A program made the translations under genes and the position numbers. From Blastocladiella emersonii ATCC 22665 (lineage: Eukaryota > Blastocladiomycota > Blastocladiomycetes > Blastocladiales > Blastocladiaceae): a stretch of DNA of 64,000 bases. This document shows, in pieces, positions 30,083 to 40,941 of the stretch. Location of the stretch: the NCBI GenBank assembly GCA_025594325.1, contig JANHCV010000011.1, positions 62,001-126,000 on the forward strand, written 5' to 3'. A model generated the notes under the pieces. It saw nothing but the letters and a program-made list of their open reading frames with translations. It ran no database searches and was not told the DNA's origin. The number at the start of each line of letters is the position of its first letter. Position 1 is the stretch's first letter.

Positions 30083-30926
30083 ATGATACTTTGTGTACAC
30101 CGCATATACATATTCCTGTGTTAGCAAATGGGGTCTTGCCTGTACCTTTGTCCAGTGCCCCCTTGTCCCTCCCTGCCTGCACTTGTCGACAATGTGTTCA
30201 TTGTGCCAACTGGGGAAGTTGAGCAGGTTGATGGACCCTTGATTGACTTGGCAGATCAGCCAAGTTGAAACACACGCACCTCTGCTGGCCCAACCACAAG
30301 AGACGCGTTGAGTAATCATTCAAGTGGCACATGCTGTTGGCGCCACACCTCTGATCACCGCCAGCGGACTGCCTCGCCACAGGGTTGCACACTCACCTCA
30401 CACAAGTGTCTCCACTCCCTCTGGTTTTGTTCTGGATCGCTGCTACTATTAGCCACTAGGTGTGTTTCAGCTTTAGTAGGTTGTGTTGGTCTGTCAAACC
30501 TCTCGCCCAGTCCTGCTCCGCTTGTTGCCACTGAGTCTTTTCCTTGCTAACATGTTCTTCCATTTTGCAATTCCTGCCACCCTTGCTATCTCACTCGCCC
30601 CTCTTTGTCGCGCCAGCTGTAATTGCTGCCAGGTCATTCTTATTTCTAGCCAGCTGTTCCTTGTCTCTTCCTTTTCCTCTGCACCAAAGGTGCTGCCATT
30701 GCCATGTTCGCTCTCCCTCCACTCCCAATTATTGTCAAAATCCCCCCAAAACTATGTATATACGACCGTTGTTGTGCTGGACTTCTGCTACTTCAATGTG
30801 TTGGGTCGGTTTGCGGCTCTGTTCAATTGTGGTAACGGATATTCCTTACCTTTGCGCTATCTGTCACCACCTGGAGCCTCTCACAGAGGAAGGCTGCAAT
30901 GTGTGGCCTTGTCGCACAGCCTTCCT
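30083..30926. other. Stretch without a recognised gene
   Basis: Two overlapping open frames of about 160 codons (30483-30989 and 30544-31017) are Leu/Ser/Cys-rich, run into the Harbinger fragment and resemble no family; probably not coding. Mirror at 33961-34804. Confidence 0.4.
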
Positions 30927-31343
30927 TGCAGGGCATCTACCACGTCGTTCATCACGTTGCTGCTTGAAGGAGCGCGTTGGTTTTGTTAATGTCACCCTCA
31001 CATACATATGGTTCTGAACAGCTCATGCTCGCCTGGATCGAGGAAGCCTGTTGCTCCAGTCATGTACACTCAGGGCGACCTCAAACAACCCGGAGCGTGA
31101 TGACGTTTGGTGGAAAAGACGCGCAAAATACGCGTGAAGTTGCGTCGCAATGATTGGCCACATGGGGTGCAAGACACGCAAGACATGGCTCACCTCTGAT
31201 TAGCCTGGCAAGAGCTGCGGCAAGAAAGCATGATTTGACAAAAGGGAATCGCGTACACTGGTATGCAGGGTACACGGGGAGGGGAATGAAGGACACAAAT
31301 GAGGTGGTGGAATACAGGAAGCGGGCGCCGCGCGTTTGCGCTC
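30927..31343 (-). mobile_element. Harbinger fragment at the inner junction, left
   Basis: Diverged but collinear copy of the middle of the Harbinger element (10453-10876: end of accessory gene, intergenic part, end of transposase), in reverse orientation. The inverted-repeat homology stops inside it at 31343. Confidence 0.85.
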
Positions 31344-32404
31344 AGGGGCCTCTCGTTCAGGCCGCAGCCTTTGTGACGTAATTGCGTCGCCAATGCTCAC
31401 GTGCCTCGCGCAACAGCCAGAATGGCTGCCGTTGCCGGTGCCTTCACCGCTCGCTCCGTTCGGGTGTCAACTGTGCGGGGCTTTGCCCAACTGCCCTCTC
31501 GCAGCGATCACTCAGCGCAACGGATGCGTTGTGGACGCGCGATTCAGGTAACTGCATGATTTATGAAGTGGAACACACGGAACTCGGTTCAGGTGCAGCA
31601 TCGCTGACTGAGACTGTGCTTCGGATCCGCGTTACATGGAGGGACATGAGAGAAAGGGTCGCGACAAGTCAGTACCGCGCGTTGGAGCTGTCCCGACACG
31701 CCTACTTCTCCCGCTTTTGCTCGCCTTCCTACTGTCGAGCTGGATCAAGTTGACTACGGACGGGACGGAGCAAACTGAATGTCGCTAACCGGACCGCTTT
31801 TCCAGCTCTGGGAGCAACTCATTGTGCAGCGAGCTGCGCTCACGCACACAAACGCGGCCGTCCACGCTTCAGTGATGGTGCCTTTGATGGAGCACTTGTG
31901 CGCGGCATGCTGGTTGGCCATGGGCGGCGAGTGCTTTCAAACGCGTCCCAGAATAGTCCTTACGCTTGCAGCGCTTGACCATCATGTGTTCAAGGCCGTT
32001 GAGCTCAAACGTGCGACGTGCGTGAGCGCGACGGGCTGCCGCTCGACCACGGACAGCGAGAAGTGCATATTGAGCGCGCCGTGGAGGGAGCAGCTGACGA
32101 CCGCAAAAATGGGCGAAAAAGACTTCCTTCACTTAGCGCGCGCTTCCAGCGACTCAACTTCCCCGCAGTCTCCCGCAACGCGACAAGCTTTCATCTAAGA
32201 AACCAGGCGACAATGTGACCGTGTGCATCGCATGTCACAATCTAGTTTTAGACCTCGAGCAAGCTTGGTTTCTCAGAAACGGACCAGGAGCGCTCAGATG
32301 AAGCGGGTCTACTGTGGAACGGTTGCGCAAGGTCGACGCGCGATAGGGCGGACCACGGGATGACGTTTGTTGAGACGTGGGACGCGTCAGCGCTAATCAA
32401 AATC

Positions 32405-32424
32405 GCGTGCATCATGATGCACGC
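32405..32424. repeat. Perfect 20-bp palindrome in the spacer
   Basis: GCGTGCATCATGATGCACGC equals its own reverse complement; its centre (32414.5) is 29 bp from the centre of the giant inverted repeat (32443.5). Confidence 0.9.
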
Positions 32425-33417
32425 ATGGGCGGAGCGCTTTGTCTCGTTCGTCCCCACCTGGCAAAACTCGCTCATGCAGAAATACTCACTTCACGCAAAA
32501 CCTCGAGAACGGGAGGACTGTCAAGCTCGTGCTGACGCACGCCTGTCGGTGAGAAGCTGGCATCAGCGGCCGCGACGGCCTGCTCAGCCGACTTTTGCTC
32601 GCCTTCAGCTGCGCGGTGGCCGACGTGCACAAATTGCATGGGAAGCATATCAATGTCAAACGTCGTGATGATTCGCAGGCCGCATCAAATAGAGCTCGCC
32701 GACAAGGTGTTCTAGCGATTCAATAGCGCGTTCTGCCACCGGCCAAGTCGCAGCGATCATGAACAAAAGCGGTGAGCAGCACAGCCGATGGAGCCACGCA
32801 TGCTTGCGCTGGAACGAAGTCAGCTGCGTGCTCTGCTCAGAACATAGCTCGCACCTCATACCGCTGAGGTGGAGATATCGAGTAGCCACTCGCCGCGAAG
32901 GCTCACGCGGCTTCGTCGCTCCGCGTTGCTCAGCGCAAAGTCCCGCGGCAAATAACCAGGACGCGACGCGACGCTAGGCCTGGCAGGCACAACGGCAGTG
33001 TAGTAATAGCGGCGGCGGCGGCGGCGCACGAATAGCGAGTCCATCTACAGCAGGGGAAGGATAAGGACACATTGAGCAAGAATTTCGAGCTTGGGTCACC
33101 TCAGAGAACAAGGCATTGCAGCTCAGGCAACGTGAAAGCATCCTGCTGCATGCTTCTCCGCTCACGAGCTCGCTTAAGCAGCACTCGCGCAGCCTGAAGA
33201 GGACAGCGCGAAAGAGATGCCAACGGAACACCCAAGCCAACGGTCGAACGAAGCACAGCACAGCACTTCGCTGCGCGGGCTCCACCCAAAACGCCGCAGG
33301 AGAGACGGGACCAGCCTGCCGTCGGTTTCATGATTTATGATATCCATCGCATAGAGCAATTCAGCTTCATCGACTAAGGTGAGCATATGGGAGGGGAGCA
33401 GTGCGGAAGCGAGAGCT

Positions 33418-33532
33418 GAAGCGAAGTGGCGCAACGTGACACGGGGAGTGATGTCATTGCGAAGAGTGTGACTGGAACGTGACGAAACGAGAGAAGAAAA
33501 TCGCGGTCACTATAGCTCGGGCAAAGCCCCGC
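33418..33532 (+). repeat. Dispersed repeat family B, copy 2
   Basis: Copy of 4009-4125 lying directly beside the Harbinger fragment that forms the inner edge of the right arm. Its last bases are also present inverted in the left side of the spacer (31472-31488). Confidence 0.8.
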
Positions 33533-33535
33533 ACA

Positions 33536-33960
33536 AGTAAGGCGAGCGCAAACGCGCGGCGCCCGCTTCCTGTATTCCACCACCTCATTTGTGTCCTTCA
33601 TTCCCCTCCCCGTGTACCCTGCATACCAGTGTACGCGATTCCCTTTTGTCAAATCATGCTTTCTTGCCGCAGCTCTTGCCAGGCTAATCAGAGGTGAGCC
33701 ATGTCTTGCGTGTCTTGCACCCCATGTGGCCAATCATTGCGACGCAACTTCACGCGTATTTTGCGCGTCTTTTCCACCAAACGTCATCACGCTCCGGGTT
33801 GTTTGAGGTCGCCCTGAGTGTACATGACTGGAGCAACAGGCTTCCTCGATCCAGGCGAGCATGAGCTGTTCAGAACCATATGTATGTGAGGGTGACATTA
33901 ACAAAACCAACGCGCTCCTTCAAGCAGCAACGTGATGAACGACGTGGTAGATGCCCTGCA
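33536..33960 (+). mobile_element. Harbinger fragment at the inner junction, right
   Basis: Same fragment as 30927-31343, mirrored. It begins AGTAAGGC, which includes the stop codon of the accessory gene, eight bases absent from the left copy. Confidence 0.85.
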
Positions 33961-34804
33961 AGGAAGGCTGTGCGACAAGGCCACACATTGCAGCCTTCCT
34001 CTGTGAGAGGCTCCAGGTGGTGACAGATAGCGCAAAGGTAAGGAATATCCGTTACCACAATTGAACAGAGCCGCAAACCGACCCAACACATTGAAGTAGC
34101 AGAAGTCCAGCACAACAACGGTCGTATATACATAGTTTTGGGGGGATTTTGACAATAATTGGGAGTGGAGGGAGAGCGAACATGGCAATGGCAGCACCTT
34201 TGGTGCAGAGGAAAAGGAAGAGACAAGGAACAGCTGGCTAGAAATAAGAATGACCTGGCAGCAATTACAGCTGGCGCGACAAAGAGGGGCGAGTGAGATA
34301 GCAAGGGTGGCAGGAATTGCAAAATGGAAGAACATGTTAGCAAGGAAAAGACTCAGTGGCAACAAGCGGAGCAGGACTGGGCGAGAGGTTTGACAGACCA
34401 ACACAACCTACTAAAGCTGAAACACACCTAGTGGCTAATAGTAGCAGCGATCCAGAACAAAACCAGAGGGAGTGGAGACACTTGTGTGAGGTGAGTGTGC
34501 AACCCTGTGGCGAGGCAGTCCGCTGGCGGTGATCAGAGGTGTGGCGCCAACAGCATGTGCCACTTGAATGATTACTCAACGCGTCTCTTGTGGTTGGGCC
34601 AGCAGAGGTGCGTGTGTTTCAACTTGGCTGATCTGCCAAGTCAATCAAGGGTCCATCAACCTGCTCAACTTCCCCAGTTGGCACAATGAACACATTGTCG
34701 ACAAGTGCAGGCAGGGAGGGACAAGGGGGCACTGGACAAAGGTACAGGCAAGACCCCATTTGCTAACACAGGAATATGTATATGCGGTGTACACAAAGTA
34801 TCAT

Positions 34805-34877
34805 GGGCATATAGCGGAGTGGATACCGCGTCAGTTTCCGGCACTGAAGGACCCAGGTTCGAACCCTGGTATGCTCG
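34805..34877 (+). tRNA. tRNA-Arg (anticodon CCG), right copy
   Basis: Identical mirror of 30010-30082, plus strand. Confidence 0.94.
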
Positions 34878-36201
34878 CTTTTTGCTATCACTGTCAGTAA
34901 GATTGTCGTGCTTTCCTTTCACGTTTTCGAGGAGAGTCATCATCACCCCACCTCGTTCATTTACTTTGTAACACGTGCACCAGAAATTGAAACAAACGGC
35001 ATCAGACTGCTGCGTATATGTAAGCGTCAATCCAAATAAGGCAAGTGCTGCAGAACTATGCGCTATGCAGCAGCTTATTGGGGCTTTGGCGTGTTTGTTG
35101 AGCCAGTGCGCGTTGACTGGTATTGATTGGAAGCCATTATAGGTGTCAAGTCCCAAGGGGAGTCGACCTGGTGTTGATGCAGAGCAGTAGATGAGGTGAG
35201 GATGCAGCTAGTCAGGGACGTGTATTCCTGCCTTTGGTCCCAAACCAGGGTGGGGTGAGGGGAGCGAGAATGACAACAGGGGGAACAGCGCTGCGGGGGC
35301 GCGGTGGGCCAGAGCAACAGTGCAGGCAATCACACGCAAAATCAAGTGGGCAGTTGCCACCCGCTCCCTGCTCAACGCGTAGCTTGACGCGTAACAATAG
35401 GGCGTACCAACAGCTAAGACGCCATTGCAATAGTTTTTTTTTTAGATAAATACATGGAGACTAGCCCCCTCCCCTCTCCTCCAAGATCTCTGCTGTTTGG
35501 TGTACCCATCAGCAGCAAGCCCCAAAAGTCCAAAGTAGGCTATTAGGACTCCTCGCTCCTCACTTGATGCGCATGAGCCTCACGCCCCCAAAGTAACTGT
35601 GTGTGATCCAACCTGGACGCTCCTCCCTTGGGCAGTCTGGTTTGCTCTCTGTAACGCTGAGGCACATGTCTGCTTTATGGGGGGGGGGGGCTCTGACCTT
35701 CCTGCATGAAGTTAAAAGCCATCAGGATTAACAATAGATGTGCGGGAGTGACGCGTCCTTGGCGCAAAGTGGAGGCGGCCTAGCAAAAAGGAGCGCTGTT
35801 GACGCGGCCATGTGAGTGGCGTTGGTCCTTTATGACTATTACAGAAATCCGTACAATGCGGTCTCTGTTGCTTCGTGAATACTGCATATCATAAAACGAT
35901 GTTTGTCACTAGTCAAGCGTGGTGTGGTTCTGCCAGTCCTTGAGTGGCTGCAGGACCAACACATGCTGCCGCCCCACATCCTATAACAAAAAATTGACAG
36001 AACTTAGGCCTCAACTGCAATGTTGTCACTGTTAGTCAGCTACCATTGGGAACCGCTGGTGCTATCACTGCGACATCAGAAAAAGAGTCAGGAAAGCGCA
36101 AATACCCTGCATTGGATAGCGTTTGGCATTGGTGCTGGTTAGTCGTCATTCTAAGAATAAATTGAATTGCGGCGCACCTAAGGTGTGAAGAACAAAAACC
36201 T

Positions 36202-36273
36202 GGGGTTGTAGCTCAGCGGTAGAGCGGTCGACTGCAGATCGACAGGTCCCGAGATCAATCCTCGGCGGCCCCT
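36202..36273 (+). tRNA. tRNA-Cys (anticodon GCA), right copy
   Basis: Identical mirror of 28613-28684, including the A at position 54 of the T loop; followed by a T run. Confidence 0.93.
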
Positions 36274-37445
36274 TTTTTGACTCCTATTTGAGCGATTCCA
36301 ACGATAGCATATTTTACGGTTTTCTCCAAGACACAGAGACCTTCGGAGCTTGTGCAGTCAATTTCTTGTGGTTTGCGCCGTGGGATTACAGCCCAACATC
36401 TCTGTACTTGACAGCGGCCAGACCTTGTTGAACATAAATTGGTCACGCGGATAATACTGTAAATGGCGAGGTCGAGAAAGTGTCATTTAGGTGTAAGGTC
36501 AATTTCAAGATTTGGAAAAGAACTACGCTCAACCAGTGGGACTATGTGGGCCACTTGGCACACAAACTCCCACATATGAGTGACGCGGACAATAATGGTA
36601 GTGGCAGCCTCCAAGTTAGACAAGCCCCCCATCAGGTAAGTAATTAAATTGTCACGTTGGCCCAACTGGATGACACTTGCCCAACCTCGCTGGAGTCAGA
36701 CACGTCTTGCAGTTGGACCAGCAACCCTGCCTATGTATATACATTGAAGTCATTCAAGCCGCACAACTCTCATCTCAGCCCAAGGTCACAACCATGGCTT
36801 TGGTCTTCACCATGGTCACAGCGTCTTTGTCTTTCCCGTCCATCCCCTCTGGATCAGATTTTGCAGTACATGAAAGAAAATGATGGTTATTCGTGTTCTG
36901 AAGCTGAACCTGGCCTAAAAAGCCCGCAGATTCCAATGTATGGTATCAAGCAGTGCAAGTTTGATGATGCGGCCCACCAGGGCAGAACTTGGAAAAGCAT
37001 AGAATAGGGTACAGTAAATTCACGATTGAATCTCCAGGGTGGACAATCTCCCAATTTTTTGCGTGTACTCAGAGTAAATTTTTTATAGCCTTTTGGGTAG
37101 CTCTGTGGAGGCAGTTATACAACGTCTTTGAGTGTCAAACCAACCTGGCACAACCTTACCACACATCACTTTAGGCACATCATAGCTCACCTCAATGGGG
37201 GAGATCTAGGTACTGCAATCGTTGTTAAGTCCACCCGCTCTCCAAATACATTGTGTTTTGCTGTTTCCCAACCATGAGCACTAATTGGCGCGCCTCTCTT
37301 GCCTGCAGCAGCAATTGCTGGCCACCACGCAGCAATTGCTGCACCACCCTGTTCTTGGGCAGCATCTGCTCAGTTATTGCCGCTTGCGACCAAAGTGCGA
37401 CGCGGCGAGCTCGCGGGGCTAACCTCGCAGCCGATCTCGCAGCGA

Positions 37446-37776
37446 ACTCACCGCTCATTCCTCTGCTCGGCCGCCCGCCTGGAAAAAAATGCTGAGCACC
37501 GCTCCACCGCTCGCGCGCTTCCCGCTCACCTCGCCTCCCTCCCTCGCCCGCATGTTCACCTCCCTCGTCGCTCAGCAGAAAATTAATAAACGCAGCTCTA
37601 TGCAAAGTAAATATCTTGACCCAACCCTGCTGGCACTCCCTCAGCACCTCAATTGAAGGTCGCCCTCTGCTCACGCAGGCGCCAGCTGCGCGGCAATGGT
37701 CCCAATCTACAACAGGGGCCGCCTATGACAGGGGCGCTGACGCATGGATGGAGATAATGTTGGGTGAAGGGGAACG
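37446..37776. repeat. Dispersed repeat family A, mirror of copy 2
   Basis: Mirror of 27110-27440. Confidence 0.6.
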
Positions 37777-38145
37777 TGCGCAGGAGTAGTTGATCGTGGT
37801 TGGGGGCCCGCGCTCGCGGCCAAGAGAATGTCAGGCAATGCGGCGCGCTTGGGCGTGACAATGCGCTCACGTACGAAGACCACACTGGGCGTCACCGCGC
37901 GCTCACGGACAAAGGTGATGCCCTTGTTGTCGCTTGACTCGTCCGCGTTGTCGACGGCCGCAGCCTCTCGCGCAGGCGGGTCGTTTGGCTGCGACGCGAC
38001 CGCTGCGCGTCGTCACGCTGGGCCAGACTCGTCCGCGTTGTTGACCGCAGCGGCCTCACGCGCAGCAGTTGCCGCCCAACGACGCGACCGCTGCGCGTCG
38101 CCACGCTGGGCCAGCGGCAGCGCGCCTCAAACGCCGTACAGGCCC

Positions 38146-38775
38146 GCGTGTTACTTTATGCTTCTGAGGCCGTGTGCGATCTCGGTCTTGTTGTAGGTGA
38201 GGAAGAAGAACTGGTCCAGCGTGGTGAAGATTGTGTTCTTGCCCGCGTGCTCAGACACAGCCCCCAAACAGCAACAAGCCGAGGCGGGCTTGCCAAACTC
38301 TTCGCCATCAAGCGGATCAACATCACGACCATCGCCGTTGTTGAGGCCTGGAAGCGGGCGGAACATACGCCGCGTTAACGCGTAGTTGCTTGAGGGAGCG
38401 GTATCTGTGGTTTGTTCGCCGCTGGCGCAACTCAGCGACGCAAGAGTGCGTGCGTTGTTAAACGAGAGCGAAAGGTACAACGAGCTTGTTGTCGTCAAGG
38501 TACACGACGCGAAACGCGAATGTAAGCCGCGCCGAGGCTGACGCAAGGAGGAAGCGTGAGATCGCGCCGTTTGGAGTAAGCGCGGGCAAAGTTGAGCCCA
38601 CGGGCGGCCTCGGCACAAAGCACGCCAGTTGCGTAACAAACTCGGCCTCACTGTCAACAGCGATCCATGAGCAGGCATGGATGCGCGCGTCTTGGCTGTT
38701 TGGGTCAATGGCGAAGCGAGGCAGTGGCGAATCCGCGGGAGGAACGTAGCGCCAATCAGAGGCAGCGGAGGACAC
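38146..38775 (-). pseudogene. Decayed coding sequence part 2, right copy
   Basis: Mirror of 26111-26740 with the same frame change between its two segments; no arm-specific difference seen. Confidence 0.4.
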
Positions 38776-39458
38776 TGTGTGGAAGCGACAAGTTATATTA
38801 CGGCTGCCCCCAAACCAGTGTTATGCTCCGAGGGCGGAGGGTGGCCGCAACAAACTAGGAGAGCTGGCAAAGTCAGCCACTCAGCGGTGCGGGGGGCGGG
38901 GGCCCGCTCAGGCGAATGTCGTAAATATGCGATGCATGGGTTTAAAATCGATTTATTGACACGCTGCTGGGAGAGAGAGAACACGCGAGCACTTGGGCTT
39001 TGGCGGAGGAGAGTGGCCACGACGCGTCGCCGGCAGCGGGGTGAGGTGGAAATCAAGCCCATGTGAGCGAGATCAGCTGCGGGGTGGGCCCACCTGGCGC
39101 ATTTTGGCTGCAAACGACAATAGTGACAGTGGCCTGCGTGTGGGTTGTATTAGGAGCAACATGCACTGGTTGGGCAACTCTTGGATAGTTCATTCACAGA
39201 CAATCCGCAGGCAATTGGCAGACAGTAGAAACTAACAGTGACTGTGTCTGAGGTAGTGCATTTCCAGTCCACTCGGGGCATCTTGTTGTGCATTGTTCCT
39301 GTTGCACACACCATGGAATACTGGACTGCAGAGCGTGCGTCTTGATAGCGGCGGCCCCCGTTCCTATATGCACTATGTTTCCGCATGAAACACACTCACA
39401 AATAAAATTGGCGACCAGTAGCGTTAGGAACTGTTCCCCTCCGTGCTGGGCTTTCAAC

Positions 39459-39665
39459 CCCATCCCTCCCACCCCACCCCACCCCACCCCACCCCACCCC
39501 ACCCCACCCCACCCCACCCCACCCCACCCTCAACTCACCCAACCTCAACTCACCCTCAACTCACCCTCAACCTCAACTCAACCTCAACCCAAACCTCAAC
39601 TCAACCTCAACCCAAACCTCAACTCAACCTCAACCCAAACCTCAACTCAACTCAATCCACCAGCG
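39459..39665. repeat. C-rich mirror of the minisatellite
   Basis: Eleven CCACC-phase pentamers (39471-39525), then the CTCAACTCAACC-type array. Same length as the left copy, notable for a sequence type prone to length change. Confidence 0.95.
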
Positions 39666-39799
39666 CGTCAATGAGTGATACATGCGCTGCGGCGTTGTGG
39701 TTTATGCGTCGTTTGCGAGAGAACGCAGGATCAGGGAGGGATCTGAGAGGCGATCAAATCGAGCAAGGAGAGTAAGTATCACACAATAGGCGCGTCGGT

Positions 39800-40586
39800 T
39801 CAGCAGAGCGTCGTGATGCGGGACACGGGATATGGCGGCGAGACGACAAGCTTGCGAATCCTTACTGCGTTGCAGGGATAACACGTGCGCAGCAAATGCT
39901 CATTGAGCGACGTGGAGGGGCCAGCGGAGTTGGCGTGAAAGGAGCCCAATGCAGCCACGCTCATAGGGATCAACGCGGCCGCGATGGCCTGCTCATTGTT
40001 CGTCTGCAGAAAGTGGGGGCGGGGAACCGCATTGCGGGGGTTGACCTCAAAGTTGCCAAGCATCTGCGCGAGCGCAATGGCAAAGAGCTCAAGCTACGTC
40101 GCGTTGTCAACCAAGGCGGCGAATCCGATGCAATCACCGTCCACAATTGTGAACATGGGCGGCTTCTGCACCAAGTTGATGTGCTTCTCAATCGTCTTCG
40201 CGGCCTCTTTTGAGGAAAACGAGCGCCTTCTTTGAGATGGTGACGGCGGGCACGCCGTCCATGGCGCGGAACGCGGCGCAAGGGACGGCGAGTCCAGTGG
40301 ACCGCCAATCGCAACCAGATGCGCCGTAGCACGCTTTTGGCTGATCGAGACGGGCGTGTGCCACATCGGAGCCCCACACAAAGCGATTGGTGACAAGACC
40401 CACTGCACGGCCATCAGAATCGTCGCGAAATCGCTGCTCCTTCAACTCGAGCTTGGGCAGCGGGAGCGGGAAGGTCTCGGCCAGTCCGCAGTGGCGGACA
40501 TGGGGCAGTAGGCCAGCGGTGCACCGCGCGGCGCGACGAGCACGTTGGTTGGCGCCGCGCCGCGCAAGAGAAGCGACAAAATCCAC
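39800..40586 (-). pseudogene. Decayed coding sequence part 1, right copy
   Basis: Mirror of 24300-25086 with the same frame slip and in-frame TAG. Confidence 0.45.
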
Positions 40587-40688
40587 GATCTCGCCCCGCT
40601 GGAGCGGCCAGGCGGGTGTCAGTGGCTGCCGAACATGATCGTCGCGGCCTTCTGCCTCTGCTTTGAAAGCCCAAGCGCGAGCGAACCT

Positions 40689-40941
40689 TCAGCCTCGCAA
40701 GGAACTCGCAGCGCTTGTGCGAGGCAAGCGGCTAGACTCACATGCAGGTAGTAGCCGGTGCGAAGAGCGTGTATTGACGGGCGGTGCGCGCGGTTGCTCA
40801 TGCGCAGGTTCTTCCTTCCCATCGGCCAATGGCTCCAGGTCGCTTTGGCTCAGCAACGACGGCTGCTCCACACGCAACAGCACTCGCGCCTGCAGGGTGT
40901 TGCGCCTCCAGCACTGGTTCCACACCCTAGCTGCCGTCTTG
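40689..40941 (-). pseudogene. Interrupted open frame, 3' part, right copy
   Basis: Mirror of 23945-24197; joins in phase to 46389-46765 across the empty target site. Confidence 0.4.

Larger units (their letters stand above)
885..31343. repeat. Left arm of giant inverted repeat
   Basis: Reverse-complement duplicate of 33544-64000. Seen directly: base 885 pairs with 64000 and base 31343 with 33544, and all six tRNA genes, three transposons and their breaks recur in mirror order. Differences found: C6514/A58371, C7605/A57280, C9068/A55817, T11031/G53854, A22166/C42720 and A22167/C42719 (plus-strand letters; a perfect inverted pair would be complementary), and homopolymers 29196-29208 (13 C versus 12 G) and 14690-14703 (14 T versus 13 A). 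The outer end is not visible because the right arm leaves the window. Confidence 0.97.
31344..33543. other. Unique spacer of the inverted repeat
   Basis: The 2,200 bp between the arms, not duplicated elsewhere in the window except for small pieces: a 27-bp Harbinger-like match at 31405-31431, a 17-bp inverted pair (31472-31488 with 33519-33535), and a dispersed repeat copy at 33418-33532. Open frames of up to 139 codons exist (for example 31779-32198 plus) but overlap open frames on the other strand, and I recognise no family. A GGC microsatellite lies near 33009-33027, and a perfect 20-bp palindrome at 32405-32424. Confidence 0.85.

Noticed and set aside
31779-32198. 139-codon frame in the spacer as a gene
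   Set aside because: An opposing frame overlaps it, composition is unremarkable, and no motif is recognised.
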